A stretch of DNA of 64,000 nt from Ceratothoa steindachneri (taxonomy: Eukaryota; Arthropoda; Malacostraca; Isopoda; Cymothoidae). Positions 32,835 to 44,460 of this stretch are shown here, piece after piece. Position numbers and translations under genes: made by a program. The stretch's first letter is position 1. Every line of letters begins with the position of its first letter. Location: assembly GCA_963969495.1 (NCBI GenBank), contig OZ018318.1, positions 170,707,258 to 170,771,257 on the forward strand. Reading direction: 5' to 3'. The notes below the pieces were generated by a model that saw nothing but the letters and a program-made list of their open reading frames with translations, was not told the DNA's origin and did no database searches.

Positions 32835-33419
32835 TAGGTACTCCTTTGTTTTTTTTCCTCCCCAACCCATAAAGAAGTATTTTAAAAATGTAACATTCAA
32901 TTTTGATTCATTCGGTTTTACTTTGCATATTCTTAAGTTTCCTTTTCTTTTCTCTAGATTTCTTTTAAGCTAAGGTTTACTGTCGCCTAAAGCTCTTTTT
33001 TTTTCTCTCTCGAATTTGACCAAGTATGTAAGGAGAGTTGCTCACCCTCTGCTTTCCACTCATTTTAGCTTACCAAACTTGATGACTTTTTTAATGATAC
33101 CTTTAACTACTTTTTTTGAGGCCCTCCTTATCTTTTTTATTAAATACAAACCAAAAATTCTGATCCCTCTCTGCCAAATAAACTATTTCATCCACTCACC
33201 AAAGACGGCTGTCCATGTCGCCGTTCATCTGTTTTTGCAAGTACCTATAAATATCCCAGATGGAATATCTCACCCTGCCGTAGTAAGAGACATATACCCT
33301 GGTTCGCTAATACACCCTTCTATTCAGCCCTCGTTTGAAGGGCCGTTCATTTGTGGGTAGTCCCGACTTCTTTGTTTTTCCCCTCCTCTAGCCACTGACG
33401 GCGTAATTTGATTTTGCAG
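32835..33419 (+). other. KANSL1 intron sequence upstream of exon 33420
   Basis: T-rich intronic DNA ending in a polypyrimidine-poor but acceptable acceptor (gcgtaatttgattttgcag, with gcgtaat a possible branch site). No repeat family or second exon was recognised. The open frame 33016-33360 is low-complexity and not protein-like. Confidence 0.55.
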
Positions 33420-33598
33420 TTGGAAGCCGCCGTAGCATCACAGAAGATGAGGGCGAAGAGGAATTTAGTGGTTGGCCGGTGTCCGTCGAGGGCAGCGCTC
33501 AGTCGTCACCCTGCCCGAGCCCCGCCCTGCTGGACAAACCCGAGAAGGGAGAGAGCAAAGGGGGTCGGAAGCACTACACGGCTGGTCGCCAAAAACAG
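33420..33598 (+). CDS. KANSL1: KANSL1/NSL1 internal exon before the PEHE domain
   Basis: The acceptor is attttgcag (ending 33419). The exon takes up the single base left by the exon at 26519-26620, and all 59 following codons are open. The peptide begins GSRRSITEDEGEEEFSG, is acidic then Ser/Pro-rich (SSPCPSPALLDKPEKG) and ends in GGRKHYTAGRQKQ. There is no GT at the right phase at its end; CAG/GCAAGG at 33598-33604 fits a GC-AG donor and keeps phase 0 into the PEHE exon, which then reads QKQ-NSTSNSYDINN. The Arg/Lys-rich stretch before SYDI resembles the position in vertebrate KANSL1. Function: linker ahead of the acetyltransferase-binding domain. Confidence 0.72.
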
Positions 33599-33710
33599 GC
33601 AAGGCGTTTCTTTCCTTTCCTTGGCCAGGTGTAGGGAACCTTTCCTTTTAGTGTGTGTGCCAAATTTTTTCAAAAAGAATTTAATACATGCCATCCCGAG
33701 TTTTAGCACA

Positions 33711-34537
33711 TAAGCGCCCTGAGTGCTCTCGGGGCATTGGAATCTCCACATCTCCTGGTTCGCAATACCATGACGTCACGGTTTTGGCAAGCCGGGCGGA
33801 TGTCGAGATTATCTTCTGCTGGGTTCCTGGACATGTAGGAATTGCGGGGAATGAAGGCCCCTAAGACTCCGCGAGGACTGGGCGACCGGACCAGCGTTGT
33901 GCTCTTCCTCACACCGACTACATGGCAGGAATACGGGCAGCTTGGCAAAGGAGATGGGAGACGGTCGAAGGGAACTTAAAGTTGCGTGCCATTGCCCCGC
34001 GACTGTTCCCATGGACCTATCCCCCAATGCCGCGAAGGCTTCAGGTTGCTTTCTGTCGTCTCCGAATTGGACACACTCGCGGGACGCACCGCCATTTGAT
34101 GGAGCGCTCGCCAGTGCCCTAGTCTGAAGACTGCGTTGTCCCAGTCTGGTCGATCTCTGCGCACGTTACCTGTCCCGGTACCGGGATGGGCGGGGTCGCT
34201 ACCGCCTATCCCTTGTACTCGGGACGAGTTCGTGCACATTGACTTGTGGACTTATAGACTTTTGGTGGGATGCCGTCCTTCTCCCCTTTATTTAACTAGT
34301 TGGGATTTTTTGTTATTTTAGTAGATCGCACGTTCCTGCGCTGGGGAGAGGCGGACCTTCCCCGACGCCGGAGCTTGCTTCCTGCTTATTGCCTTTTTCC
34401 TTTTTTATCGTTGTTTTTTTTAGTTTTTTTTTTTTTGCATCTTATTTTAAAGATGCCTAGTATTAGGCACTGTTAACTACGGGTACTAATGCTTAAGTAG
34501 GCAGTCGCCAGATGAGCTCTTAAAATTTAAAAAAAAT
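33711..34537 (+). mobile_element. I-clade LINE copy 8, 5'-truncated
   Basis: Starts in RNase H (aagcgccctgagtgctctcgg), about 110 bp after the GC donor of the preceding exon. WVPGHVGIAGNE is encoded at about 33820. The frame is broken at 33860, and an intact piece reads AWQRRWETVEGNLKLRAIAPRLFPW (33944-34030). The finger region has an internal deletion (cagtgccctagtctgaagactgcgttgtcccagtctgg). The 3' UTR ends with ATGCCTAGTATTAGGCA and the second hairpin, then taaaatttaaaaaaaa. No clear target duplication. Confidence 0.85.
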
Positions 34538-34539
34538 AC

Positions 34540-35852
34540 TAGTATTTAGTGTCTTCTTTTAAGTATTGGAGGAGTCTTCGTTATTGATATCAAAAGACTG
34601 GAGCGGTAAAATCCAACAATATTAAAATTAGTTTGTTTAGGTCATGCAGGCTAAATAGGTAATTAAAGTTGTTTTTCCCAGTTGATTGTAACCCGAAATA
34701 ATAAACAATAATTCCAAGCCGTTTGTCATTTCCTGTCAAGGTTTGTATTATAAAAGAACCAGGCAATGGCTTCGCCACTTCCCCCGTAGGTGGGCGCTTG
34801 CGGTTCGCTACTAAGATTAAATTTTTTAAAAGCAGCCACGGTTAAATTTTTATAAATTTTCTGAACTTCGCCAATTATAATAATTTAAAAAAAGAACTCT
34901 AAAACTAAATTTCCACCCTTTCAAAATATCACGTTACTAAAATATAAAGTTATAGAATAGAAGATATATAAAAATAAATTTTCTGAACTTCACCATTTGT
35001 AATTCCTTGGGTTTAAAAAAATTCACAAAATTTTGATACTTATATTTATTTCTGAACTTTACCATTTTGTTTTTTGATATTATAACATAATTATTAGAAA
35101 TAACTTTGATAAAAAACATAAGTCAACCAAACTCTGATGAAATTATTAATCAAATACTAAAAAAAAATCCCCTTCAATTATAGAGTTAGTGATGATGATT
35201 ATTATTGTTGATAGAGTTTAAGTAAATTTGAAAATGATAATAAATAAGCCAAATAGCATCAATATTTCAATTTCATATTCTTGTAGTAATTAGATTGCTT
35301 TGAGTAACATGTTAGTTTCTTTTTGATAACTATTTTTATTACAACTCTACTCTCTCCTTGTTTATTTATTACATTTTATTTTTTATTGTTCATATTGAAA
35401 TTGTATTTTATTAATGTTAAATCCAAAACTTAGTTAGAAGTTGGATTTTTTTTTTCTTTTATAAAGGTGAGCTGGAGTTTAGTCTACTGAAAAAGTTATA
35501 GGCATACCATTTTTGACATGTGCCATAGGTTCTTCCCCTCCCTAGCCTAGGCTAGTGAGTTTGTTCTTACAGTTTATGGTTATATGCATCCCCATACCCC
35601 GCTCTTCATTGGTATTGTTGTAGGCTTCCTGTTCATTCATTTGGCTTGTTGTTAACTTCACAGTGAATACTTTGAAAGTGGAAATCTTAAAGACCATTTT
35701 GTTTTATCTTGACTTGTTTTTTTTAAGAGAAAATGCTTTTAGAATTGTGCCTCCTACACCCCTTCCCCCACCCTGGTGCATTTTTCCTAGCCCTAGAGAG
35801 TTGATTTATTTCTGAAGGGTTAATATATTTTTTATGTTGTTGACCCGCGCAG
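34540..35852 (+). other. AT-rich KANSL1 intron
   Basis: AT-rich intron sequence. The phrase ttttctgaacttcrcca recurs at 34856, 34978 and 35049 with flanking A/T tracts, a weak tandem repeat. No coding segment or transposon ends were found. It ends with the acceptor tgttgacccgcgcag at 35852. Confidence 0.5.
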
Positions 35853-36020
35853 AATTCGACTTCAAATTCGTACGACATCAACAATATTGTGATCCCGTAT
35901 AGCATGGCGTCAACTTCGCGCGTCGAGTTGCTTCAGTATAAGGAGATTCCGACGCCCAAGTGGCGAGTGCAGGAAATCACGCCGCTTCCTTCGTCGAGCA
36001 AGACGGAGGAATTCGAAGAG
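35853..36020 (+). CDS. KANSL1: KANSL1/NSL1 exon encoding the PEHE domain
   Basis: A 168-bp, 56-codon exon, phase 0 on both sides, between tgacccgcgcag and gtgagtg. It encodes NSYDINNIVIPYSMAST, then RVELLQYKEIPTPKWR, and an acidic end (SKTEEFEE). This matches the start of the PEHE domain of KANSL1 (NSL1): the SYDI-NIVIP, RVE-LQYKEI and TP-W blocks are the family's hallmarks. In that family the domain binds the catalytic domain of the acetyltransferase KAT8/MOF and anchors it in the NSL complex, which acetylates histone H4 at promoters. It is the anchor for identifying the whole gene. MSL1 also has a PEHE domain but its sequence differs here, so KANSL1 is preferred. Confidence 0.92.
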
Positions 36021-36241
36021 GTGAGTGTTTGGCGCAGTTTCCATGCCCGCCACTCGCATTGGCCCCACTCGCTTGGTTCACACAATTCAATTCAGTTTTT
36101 GTTTAGGCCATTCCTTCGTTTTCTATCAATTCCTCCCGATGCGACTTCCCTCTGTCCATTTAATCTCCCAAGTATTTTGTAGGGTGTAGGCAATCAATTC
36201 ACTCTGTGGTATGTATCCTTTACACATATTCTTGCAAATCT

Positions 36242-36640
36242 TTACCATTTTCTTTCTAAAATCTGTCCAAAGACTTTGTAACGAATTGTCCCCATATTAC
36301 CGAGTGGGCGTTGAGGGGCCTTTTGAGCGAATGTGAGATAGGCGTTGCATTGCCACTTTATGATGTGCCGGATTAAATTCTCAACCAGAACTGATACAAA
36401 CTTCAGTGTATGGATGGCACAGGCAGCTCCATCTCCCCAGTCAGAACACCTTGCCACAAGGTCTTCATATCCACGCACACCCCTAAGGAGTAACTGTTCG
36501 TTCTTACTAGAGGCACTAAGGGTTCCTTACCCGCTGGTTGGTGTAAAAACGCAATACTTCTCCACAACCTTCCCTTCTAGGGAGGACCTCGCCCTTGTTG
36601 TGATTGTCATTCTTATCTTTATATGAATTTCACTGGTGGG
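36242..36640 (-). other. Unidentified protein-like frame, antisense in intron
   Basis: On the minus strand a frame of about 130 codons with one TAA reads in a protein-like way: RMTITTRARSSLEGKVVEKY, then after the stop LLLRGVRGYEDLVARCSDWG, CAIHTLKFVSVLVENLIRHI and QKAPQRPLGNMGTIRYK. A second fragment, starting ATG at about 36843 and reading KLAGAARQRCGDKITVW, lies upstream in another frame. No known family was recognised. It could be the remnant of a DNA transposon or of an inserted viral gene; nothing in the sequence decides between these. Confidence 0.35.
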
Positions 36641-37471
36641 GGAACCTCTCCAAAGATTGAAAAGGGATGGGCGACGCAATGAAGTAATCAGGGATGGATT
36701 GTCACAATCATTCCCTTCCTTATTGCCAGGGAGTGTCTGTTATAACATAGACAACCATGCTGCAGCTGACATTTGAATTATCACGCCATACAGTTATTTT
36801 ATCGCCACATCTCTGCCTCGCTGCCCCCGCTAGTTTCATAATAGATTGAGACGACCCATGCTCTTGAAACCTCTACACTTTATTATCCAGGATAACTCGC
36901 TTTTTTCCCCTTGACTCCAGGTTTGGGGCTAGGTCTGTAACACACTACATTCTTTTACTTTGCCCCCGTAAAGGGCGCGGCGATTAGCCATCCTGGCCGC
37001 CGTGCTGACGGGATTCAGCACCCCGTCCGACCCCAGCTTAGCTTCTTCTCCTTCCTTCAAAACACTTGTTTCCTCCCGGTTTCCTCACTTTTCATACAAC
37101 CTCTCCCCAAATTTTCTCTGGTCAGCCTCTAATTTCACAGGGTAAATGCTGACCTTCTTCTCAGCAAACCGTCCCGGATCGGGGGGTGAGGGGGCAACTT
37201 TCCCTAACCCCTGAGCTCCAGTTCAGGATGGTGTTTTTTTTTAGCAACCTGCTTCATCCCCACCCATACCTTCCTAACATACCTTTTCCTTTTCTCTTCA
37301 CACACTATCAATTTTATGCCATGCCCAAGGTGGAGCTGCCAGGTTACCAGGCAGGAGGGGTGGCCTTAAATGGTGGCACCTGGCTCTGCCAGGCCCGTAC
37401 GCACCCCTTGCAGAGCGGGCTACTGCAAGGGATGATAAGCTATTGCATCCCATAAGAAAAAGAGGGTCACC

Positions 37472-38530
37472 ATCCCCAATGATGAGTCTAATAAAAAAGT
37501 CCCATTAATTTCCCCGCATCCACCGTCGGAGCCGCCCTCGGGCAACTCCACAAAAAATGGAGGATCTCCCCTCTGTGCTTGCGGGAGACTGGAGAGGAGG
37601 TTTACTCCTTCGCCTGCGGGTGTAGGAGAATCCCCCTCACCCCCCTTCTCTGGAGGTGCTTTCGGGCACCTCCCTCTTTCCAAGGGGACTGCCAAGAAAG
37701 CCAGCCGGCACCCCATAGCCGACCGCTCACCATTGAAGCTGGTTGGTAGGGAAAACCCCCTTAGGAGGGAGAGGAAAGCCAGGCCCCTTCGGTCGCTTCC
37801 CTCAAAAGACCTGCTGACAAGAATATTGAACCTTGACGGGGTCAAGGCCTGTGCCTTCCCACAGGTGACTTGTGACAACTCTGCCAACGGGACCTGCGAT
37901 TTCCTGAGGGGTGGTCCTTGAGGCAACCCAGCCTCAGACGTTAGGGCCTTCCATGGGAGGGAATCCGGGCTCGGCGCCTAGCACCGAACCTGAATCCGCC
38001 CCTATGCAAGGTCCTTCTCAAACGGCCTGGGTTTCCAAAGCAGTACAAGAGGGGAGGGATCTCCTGCGACTGCCAGGACCTTTTCCATCTCGGATAACGA
38101 CCTGGTTGAACCGGTCCATCTGGCCTGGAGGTTTCTGCCGTCAGAGGGGAGAAGCTGGCTCATTCCCCGCTCTCGTCTCCAAAAAAGAAAAAGAACAGGA
38201 AAAAGACTAAGAAGACTTGGGGCTCCTCTCCATCCGCGTGGGCTGCGAGGACGAATGGGTCTGCTGCTACTTCGGTAAGCGACCAAGCCAAGATCGGCAC
38301 ATCCGGCCCCTTTGCCCCCCAGGTGCGGAGCCCCTGACTATAACTAAGACCAAAAGTGCGCAGGGTGGAGCCTCGATAACATCTGGAGCCCTCATTCAGA
38401 GGTTACCTGGATTTCGAACCCGCTGGCTTCAAACGCTTCCTCGTTATTCGATCCATTGATGGCACCATGTTGGCCAAGGGCAACAGGATCCATCAGAGGA
38501 GGGGATTAGCTAGTGCAATTGGTAGAGAGC
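37472..38530 (+). pseudogene. LINE copy 9 ORF1, first (partial) version
   Basis: The family start codon is mutated to ATC (ATCCCCAATGATGAG at 37472). From there one frame reads PNDESNKKVPLISPHPPSEP, GVGESPSPPFSGGAF, GTAKKASRHPIADRS and KDLLTRILNLDGVKACAFP, giving the best view in the window of the ORF1 N-terminus. A frameshift near 37910 leads to MGGNPGSAPSTEPESAP. The copy stops at ggtagagagcc (38530), before the conserved core and zinc knuckles. Confidence 0.75.
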
Positions 38531-40740
38531 CCCCCCCCTCCCCTACGGGTGCAGGGGACTCCCCCTCACCCACTTCTCTGTAGGTGCTTACGGGCACCTC
38601 CCTTTTTCCAGAGGCAGTCCCCTCTTTTCTTTCCAAGGGGACTGCCAAGAAAGCCAGCAGGCAGCCCATTGCCGACCGCCCCGAGGGTAAGCGGCTCGGT
38701 AGGGCAAACCCCCTTAGGGGGGAGAGGGAAGCCAGGACCCTTCGGTCGCTATCCCTCAAAAGACCTGCTGGCAAGAATATTGAACCTTGCCGGGGTCAAG
38801 GCCTGTGCCTCCCCACACAAGACTAGTGACAATACAGCCAACGGGACCTGCGATGTCTTGGGAGAGGATGGCCAACTGGAGGCCCCTCCCGTGACACACA
38901 TGGTCCTTGAGGAAACCCAGCATCAGACGGTAGGACCTTCCATGGGGGGGAATCCGGGCTCGGCGCCAAACACCCAACCCGAATCCGCCCCTATGCAAGG
39001 TCCTCATCAAACGGCTAGGGTCTCTGAGGCAATACGAGGGGAGGGATCTCCTCCGACTACCAGGACCTTATCACATTTTGGAGAAGGACCTGGCTGGCGC
39101 CGGTCCATCTGGCCTGGGGACTTCTACCGGTGGAGGTGAGAAGCGGGTTCATTCCCCGCCCTCCTCTCCCAAAAAGAAAAAGACTAAAAAGACCAAGAAG
39201 ACTCGGGGCTCCTCTCCATCCGCGGGGACGGATGGGTCTGCTGCCACTTTGGTAGGTGACCAAGCCAAGATCGGCACATCCGGCCCCTCTACCCCCCCGT
39301 GTGCGGAGCCCCTGACTAAGACTAAGACCAAGAGTGCACAGGGCGGAGCCTCGATGACATCGGGGCCCCTCATTCAGAGGTTACCTGGCGTTTTCGAGCC
39401 CGCTGGCTTCAAGCGATTCCTCGTTATTCGCTCCACTGATGGCACCATGTTGTCCAAGGGCAACATGATCCATCAGAGGAGAGGATTAGCTAGTGCAATT
39501 GGTAGAGAGCCGAAGGTGCCCGATTCTCGGACGGGAGCCTTCGGGCGAATCCCGCCGAATCCCGCCGAGGCGGCCAAGATAAGTGCTCTTCGGACACTTC
39601 ATGGCACCCCGGTGAGTGTGACGCCGCACTCTACCATGAACTTTGTGAAAGGAGTAGTTTATGCGAGGGAACTCGTTGACTACTCCATTGAGGACATCAC
39701 CCTAGAGCTGGCCGACCATAGGGCGGTGAAGGTCGAACGTGTGATGAGAAAACATGGAGGGGCCTCGAGACCCACCATTACGCTCTTCGTCACGTTCGAC
39801 TGTGACAAGCTCCATGAGTCGGTGCATGCTGGTTGGTACCGCTACCGCGTGGAGGCATTCGTGCCACTGCCGCGGCGGTGTTATTACTGTCACCGCTTCG
39901 TCCATACGAATCGCTCTTGTAGACGTGCAAAGTCGGTGTCACCCGAAGTATGTATAAATTGCTCCAAGGTCGCACACGATAAGTCCAAATCGTGTGTAGC
40001 CAAGTGTGTCAATGGCGGAGAGCCTCACTCTGCTTCTTCGAAGCAATGTGGTGCATATCTCCTCGAGAAAGAAATCTTGGCCGTTTAGGCCCAGGATCGA
40101 CTCTCATTCCGCTAAGGACTTGGTCCTGGCGCGCCCGGCTGTGCCGGACGTTATATGCCTCAATAGTTAGAAAGGCACCCTCTGCTCCTGGCCCATCCAG
40201 CCAACGGGCACGGTTGTTTCCGCGCCCATTCGGAGCCCTTCTGTGGGCTCTACCCAACTCGGGCGCTTCCCTGGTAAAGCTGGCGGCAAAAAGGGTTCCT
40301 ACCCAGCCCCGGCTTAAACCAGGGCTCCCCCCTCTTTCCCCAGCGTGACCGTTTCCCGTAAAGCGAAACGGTCACGCGCATCCACCGAGTCGTTAGACCT
40401 ACAGGAAGCAACACCCCTGAAGTTTGTCGCTAGGCGATCCTCCGGGGTTCCTAAAGCTGTCCCCCGAAAGGAGGACAGCAACAAAGGAGCTTCGGTTCCT
40501 TCGCCCACGCCTAGTAGCGGAGGGAATGGCTCGGAGACGGTAGTTCCTCGAAAAGAGGGCCCCCCCGCCTCCGAAGCCGCAACGCCCGCATAAGGTTTCG
40601 AGGCGCAGGGAGGAAAAGACTCGCATGGCGAGCCCAACCTCCCCCAATAAGTCCTCGAAGGCGACAGCTCTTTGTCTAGCCAACAGCGCCCGGGAAGCGT
40701 AAGGCCATTCCCGTGAGGGTCTTCAGTTCGAGGAGGGCCC
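38531..40740 (+). pseudogene. LINE copy 9 ORF1, second version
   Basis: It begins in the middle of the N-terminal region (cctacgggtgcaggggactcc) and runs through to the ORF1 end. The longest open piece, 39078-40088, holds the conserved core (RLPGVFEPAGFKRFLVIRST, TPHSTMNFVKGVVYARELVD, YRYRVEAFVPLPRR) and three knuckles. CYYCHRFVHTNRSC and CINCSKVAHDKSKSC are intact, while CVNGGEPHSASSKQC has lost its second Cys. A TAG at 40087 ends the frame; frameshifts follow to about 40740, with KAKRSRASTESLDLQEATPL recognisable at 40357. Confidence 0.78.
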
Positions 40741-40769
40741 CCGCCTCTCCTCCGAGCTAGGCCTGGAGG

Positions 40770-43700
40770 GCCTATTCCTTCAATGGAATTGCCGTGGACT
40801 CCGGGTCAACTGGGAGGAGCTGCGGAGGCTCTTTCTCGTCCCGTTCCCCGTTAGCTATCTTTTTCCAAGAGACCATGCTAGGCGCGTGCCTCCTTCCCGC
40901 TCCCTGGGTATAAGGGTCTTGCGACCCCACCACCGCGGGATGGCCGGGCTGGGGGATGCGTGGTTTACACCCGGCATGATGTCTCCATTCTTCCTTCCTC
41001 TTTAGATACCTCTCAGACAGTGGTTGTGCAGCTGCACCTGGATAGGAGGTATACTATCATTTCTGCGTACATTCCACCTTCAGCTGACTTCGACGCGGGG
41101 GACTTCCGCCGCGTCGTGGCACGGTTGTCGAGGCCCTTTCTCTTGCTTGGAGATCTGAACGGCAGGCATCCTCTCTAGGAAGATTACTCCATAAATCCCA
41201 GGGGACAAGTCCTTGCCGATCTGATCGAAGAGCGTGATATGGTTGTCCTAAACGTGGATGAGTTTACGCATCACTGTCCGAGAACCGCTTCATTTTCTTG
41301 CCTTGACCTATCTTTGTGCTCTTCAGATGCACAGCCTGATTTTGATTGGGGGGTGGTCGTTGACCTCCATGGTAGTGATCACTTTCCCATTCAAATATCA
41401 TTTTCAGGGCAACTGCGGCCTGAGAGCCCACCTCGGTGGTGCTAGGCGCGGGCGCGGTGGCCTGCATTTCAGGAAATGACTGAATTATCTACCCCATTCG
41501 AGGAGTTTAGGTCGGTAGATGAGGCCGTTGAGTTCTTCTCCGGCAACCTCATCGCCGTGGGCCTGACTAATATTCCTAGGACGTCTGGCCGTTTTGCACG
41601 CCGACCACTCCCATGGTGGTCGGCCGAGTGTGAGACGGCCCTCAAACAGAAGCGTTATGCCTGCATGCGCTATAAGCGCCGCCCGAACGATTTCACTGTC
41701 GCTGAATTTCGTCGGGCTAGAGCTAGGTTCCGGTATATTTTGAAGCACGCCCGCCGCTCTTCTTGGCGGGCATACGTGTCTTCACTTAACGGAAAGACCC
41801 CTTTGGCAGAGGTGTGGAGGCGAGTCAAAAGGATTCGGGGCAAGTTCTCGCAGGACCACCCCTCCCGTTCTCCAGGAGAATGGGACCGCAATCTCGGACC
41901 CCGCGTCAATGGCGGAATCCTTCGCGGCCGCTTTTTCCGCATTCTCTAGCCGTGATGCTGCTCCGCTAGCATTCAATGCACGTCGTCATGTCGCGGAAGG
42001 CCGCTTGCTGGACTTTACCTCCAGAGGCGGAGAATCCTTCAACGACAGGTTTATTGGGAGCGAGTTACGCTCCGCTCTTGCTTCGTGCGCGGACACCGCC
42101 CATGGTCCGGACGATGTCCCGTACGCCATGCTTCGACACCTGGCTGAGCGAGGCATGGCCTTTCTGTTAGATTAGTTCAACAGGATCTGGGTGGAGGGTC
42201 TTCTCCCAGATTCTTGGCCAATCGCTACTGTGCTCGCCTTTCGCAAGCCGGGGAGAGATCACTCTACTCCAACCGGTTTCCGCCCAATCTCTCTAACCTC
42301 TTGCGTGTGCAAGTTGATGGAGAAATTGGTTTATGTTAGATTAGCCTTTTTCCTGGACAGCGGAGGCCATCTGTCTTCTGCACAGTGCGGCTTCCGCAAG
42401 TTCCACTCCACGTCGGATGCTCTTCTCCGACTGGAAAATGCCGTCTGCGAGGCTTTCCTTCGTAGACAGCACTACGCCACGGTGTTTTTCGATCTGGAGA
42501 AGGCCTATGATACCGCATGGTGAGACTCCACACGATTGGGGCGAGGGGACGCCTCTCGTTCTTTATATCTGAATTTTTGCGAGATCGTCGATTTCGCGTA
42601 CGGGTGGGGGGAGCTCTCTCCGGCCCAAAGGAGCAGGAAGAGGGTGTCCCGCAGGAAAGTGTCCTCAGTATCACACTCTTTGGCCTGAGCATCAACGGCA
42701 TCACCTCGGTGCTCCTGCAAGATGTTCTCGCTACGCTCTACGTGGACGACCTATCGATCTCTTTTGGCGCGGCCCAGATGCCAACTCTGGAGCGTCGACT
42801 CCAACAGGCATTGAACCGCGTCTCTCGCTATGCCGAAGCGCACAGGTTTCGGTTTTCTTTGGCCAAGACTAAAGTGGTGCACTTCTGCTGCTATCCACGG
42901 CTTCACCCTGACCCAGATTTGTTTCTTAATGGGGTGCGCCTGGATGTGGTTGAGTCGCACCGTTTCCTTGGTCTTGTATTCGACTGACACCTCACCTGGG
43001 AGGCTCATATTCGCAGCCTTAGGGTATCTTGTATCCGCGCCATGGATATTCTCCGTTCCGTGACGTTCAGCGCTTGGGGCGCTGATAGGGCTACTGCCCT
43101 ACTTTTTTATCGATCCTTTGTTCGTTCGAAGCTCGACTACGGATGCGAGTTTTATGCATCCGCAACCGAGCGTTTATTGCGGAAGGTGGATTCGATCCAC
43201 CACACGGGCCTCCGCCTTGCGACCGGTGCCTTCCATACTTCCCCCATTCAGAGCCTGTTGGTCGATGCCGGGGAGATGCCACTCGCTCTGGGCCGCGTGC
43301 AGTGCATCACTCACCTGTACGCGCGAGCACGGCGCCTCCCTCAGTCGGCAACAGCCTTCACTTCATCCGCAGCTGATCTCGACGGTGCCTATGCCGCCGA
43401 GATACGCCAGTCATACCCTAAGCCCTTTGGGTTTAGGGCCACGAAACTCCTTCGAGATGTTGATATAGCTCTCGGGCCGGTGGCACCCCTGGTTCTGCCC
43501 AGGACGACACCCTGGAGGGTACCAAATTTGGCTATTTGTCGCCACGCCTCTTCTCTCAAAGCTTGTACGGCGCCGGGAGCATTGCGTTCGACCTTTTTGG
43601 AGCACACCTCGTGTCACGCTGGCACCGTGCTAGTGTATACGGATGGCTCCAAGTTCAAGAGGGGGTCGGCTTCCACGCCGTATCCCCTCTGTTTGAAGTC

Positions 43701-43923
43701 AGTGGGGCTCTGCCAGGCGCTGCGTCTGTCTTCACGGCAGAGCTGGTGGCAATACACCACTCTTTACGGGAGATTACGTGACGTGTCGGTTCGGAGACCG
43801 GATTGTGATCTATAGCGACTCACACAGCGCCTTGACTGCTCTCGGGGCATTGGAATCTCCGCATCCCCTGGTTCGCGATATCCGTGACGCCACGGTTTTG
43901 GCGAGCGGGGCAGATGTCGAGAT
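40770..43923 (+). pseudogene. LINE copy 9 ORF2, up to the insertion point
   Basis: Endonuclease pieces in 40960-41445 (AYIPPSADFDAGDFRRVVAR, LLLGDLNGRHPL then a stop, GSDHFPI). Linker 41476-41949. Reverse transcriptase 41909-42987 with stops after FLLD (42173) and a small deletion at DTAW (42523), but the catalytic LYVDDLSISFGAAQMPTLE intact at about 42735. Thumb and connection 43042-43600, and RNase H from 43610 (YTDGSKF, frameshift, YSDSHSAL) to the insertion at 43923. The remainder is at 50584-51100. Confidence 0.83.
43912..43923. repeat. Target site duplication of LINE copy 10 (left)
   Basis: agatgtcgagat at 43912-43923 is repeated exactly at 50584-50595. The interrupted RNase H sequence (gcagatgtcgagattatcttctgctggg) reads on perfectly across the gap. 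Confidence 0.95.
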
Positions 43924-44453
43924 CCCCGTAAGGGGCGCGGCGATTTGCCATCCTGGCCGCCGTGCTGACGGGATCCAGCGCTCCGTCCGGCCCCAGCTTA
44001 GCCTCTCTTCCTTCCTTCAGATAGCCCGATTTCTCCCCTACCTCGTCGCTTTTCATACAACCTCTCCCACAACTTTCTCTGGTCAGCCTCTAATTTCACA
44101 GGGTAGAATGCTGACCTTCTTGTCAAGCCAACACCCGGGATGGGGGCTGAGGGGGGAGGGGACATTGTTCCCTAACCCCTCAGTTCCGGTTTGGGATGGG
44201 GGTTTTTTAACAACCTGCTTCATCCCCACCCATACCTTCCTCACATCCCTTTTCCTCTCCTCTTCACATTCTATCTGTTTTACGCCGTGTCTAAGGTGGA
44301 GCCGCCATGCCGAAGGACTGCCAGGCCACCAGGCGGGAGGGGTGGTCCCAAATGGCGGCGCCTGGCTCTGCCGGGCCTGTAAGCACCTCTTGCAGTGCGG
44401 GCTACTGCAAGAGCTGGTGAGCGATTGCGTCTCGTAAAACAAAGAGGGTCACC
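43924..44453 (+). promoter_or_regulatory. LINE copy 10 5' UTR with terminal hairpin
   Basis: The first 12 nt CCCCGTAAGGGG form a 4-bp C/G stem closed by a GTAA loop (GNRA type in RNA). The same start is seen at 18965 and, with single changes, at 5555 and 36964. About 530 bp of conserved, pyrimidine-rich leader follow, including ggtcagcctctaatttcacagggta and a Cys/Arg-rich shadow frame. An internal promoter is expected in such a leader, but no element can be pinpointed. Confidence 0.55.
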
Positions 44454-44460
44454 ATGCCCA

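Noticed and set aside
34850..35080. Recurring ttttctgaacttcrcca phrase suggesting a structured array
   Set aside because: Only three irregularly spaced, diverged occurrences in AT-rich DNA; not a CRISPR or satellite array.
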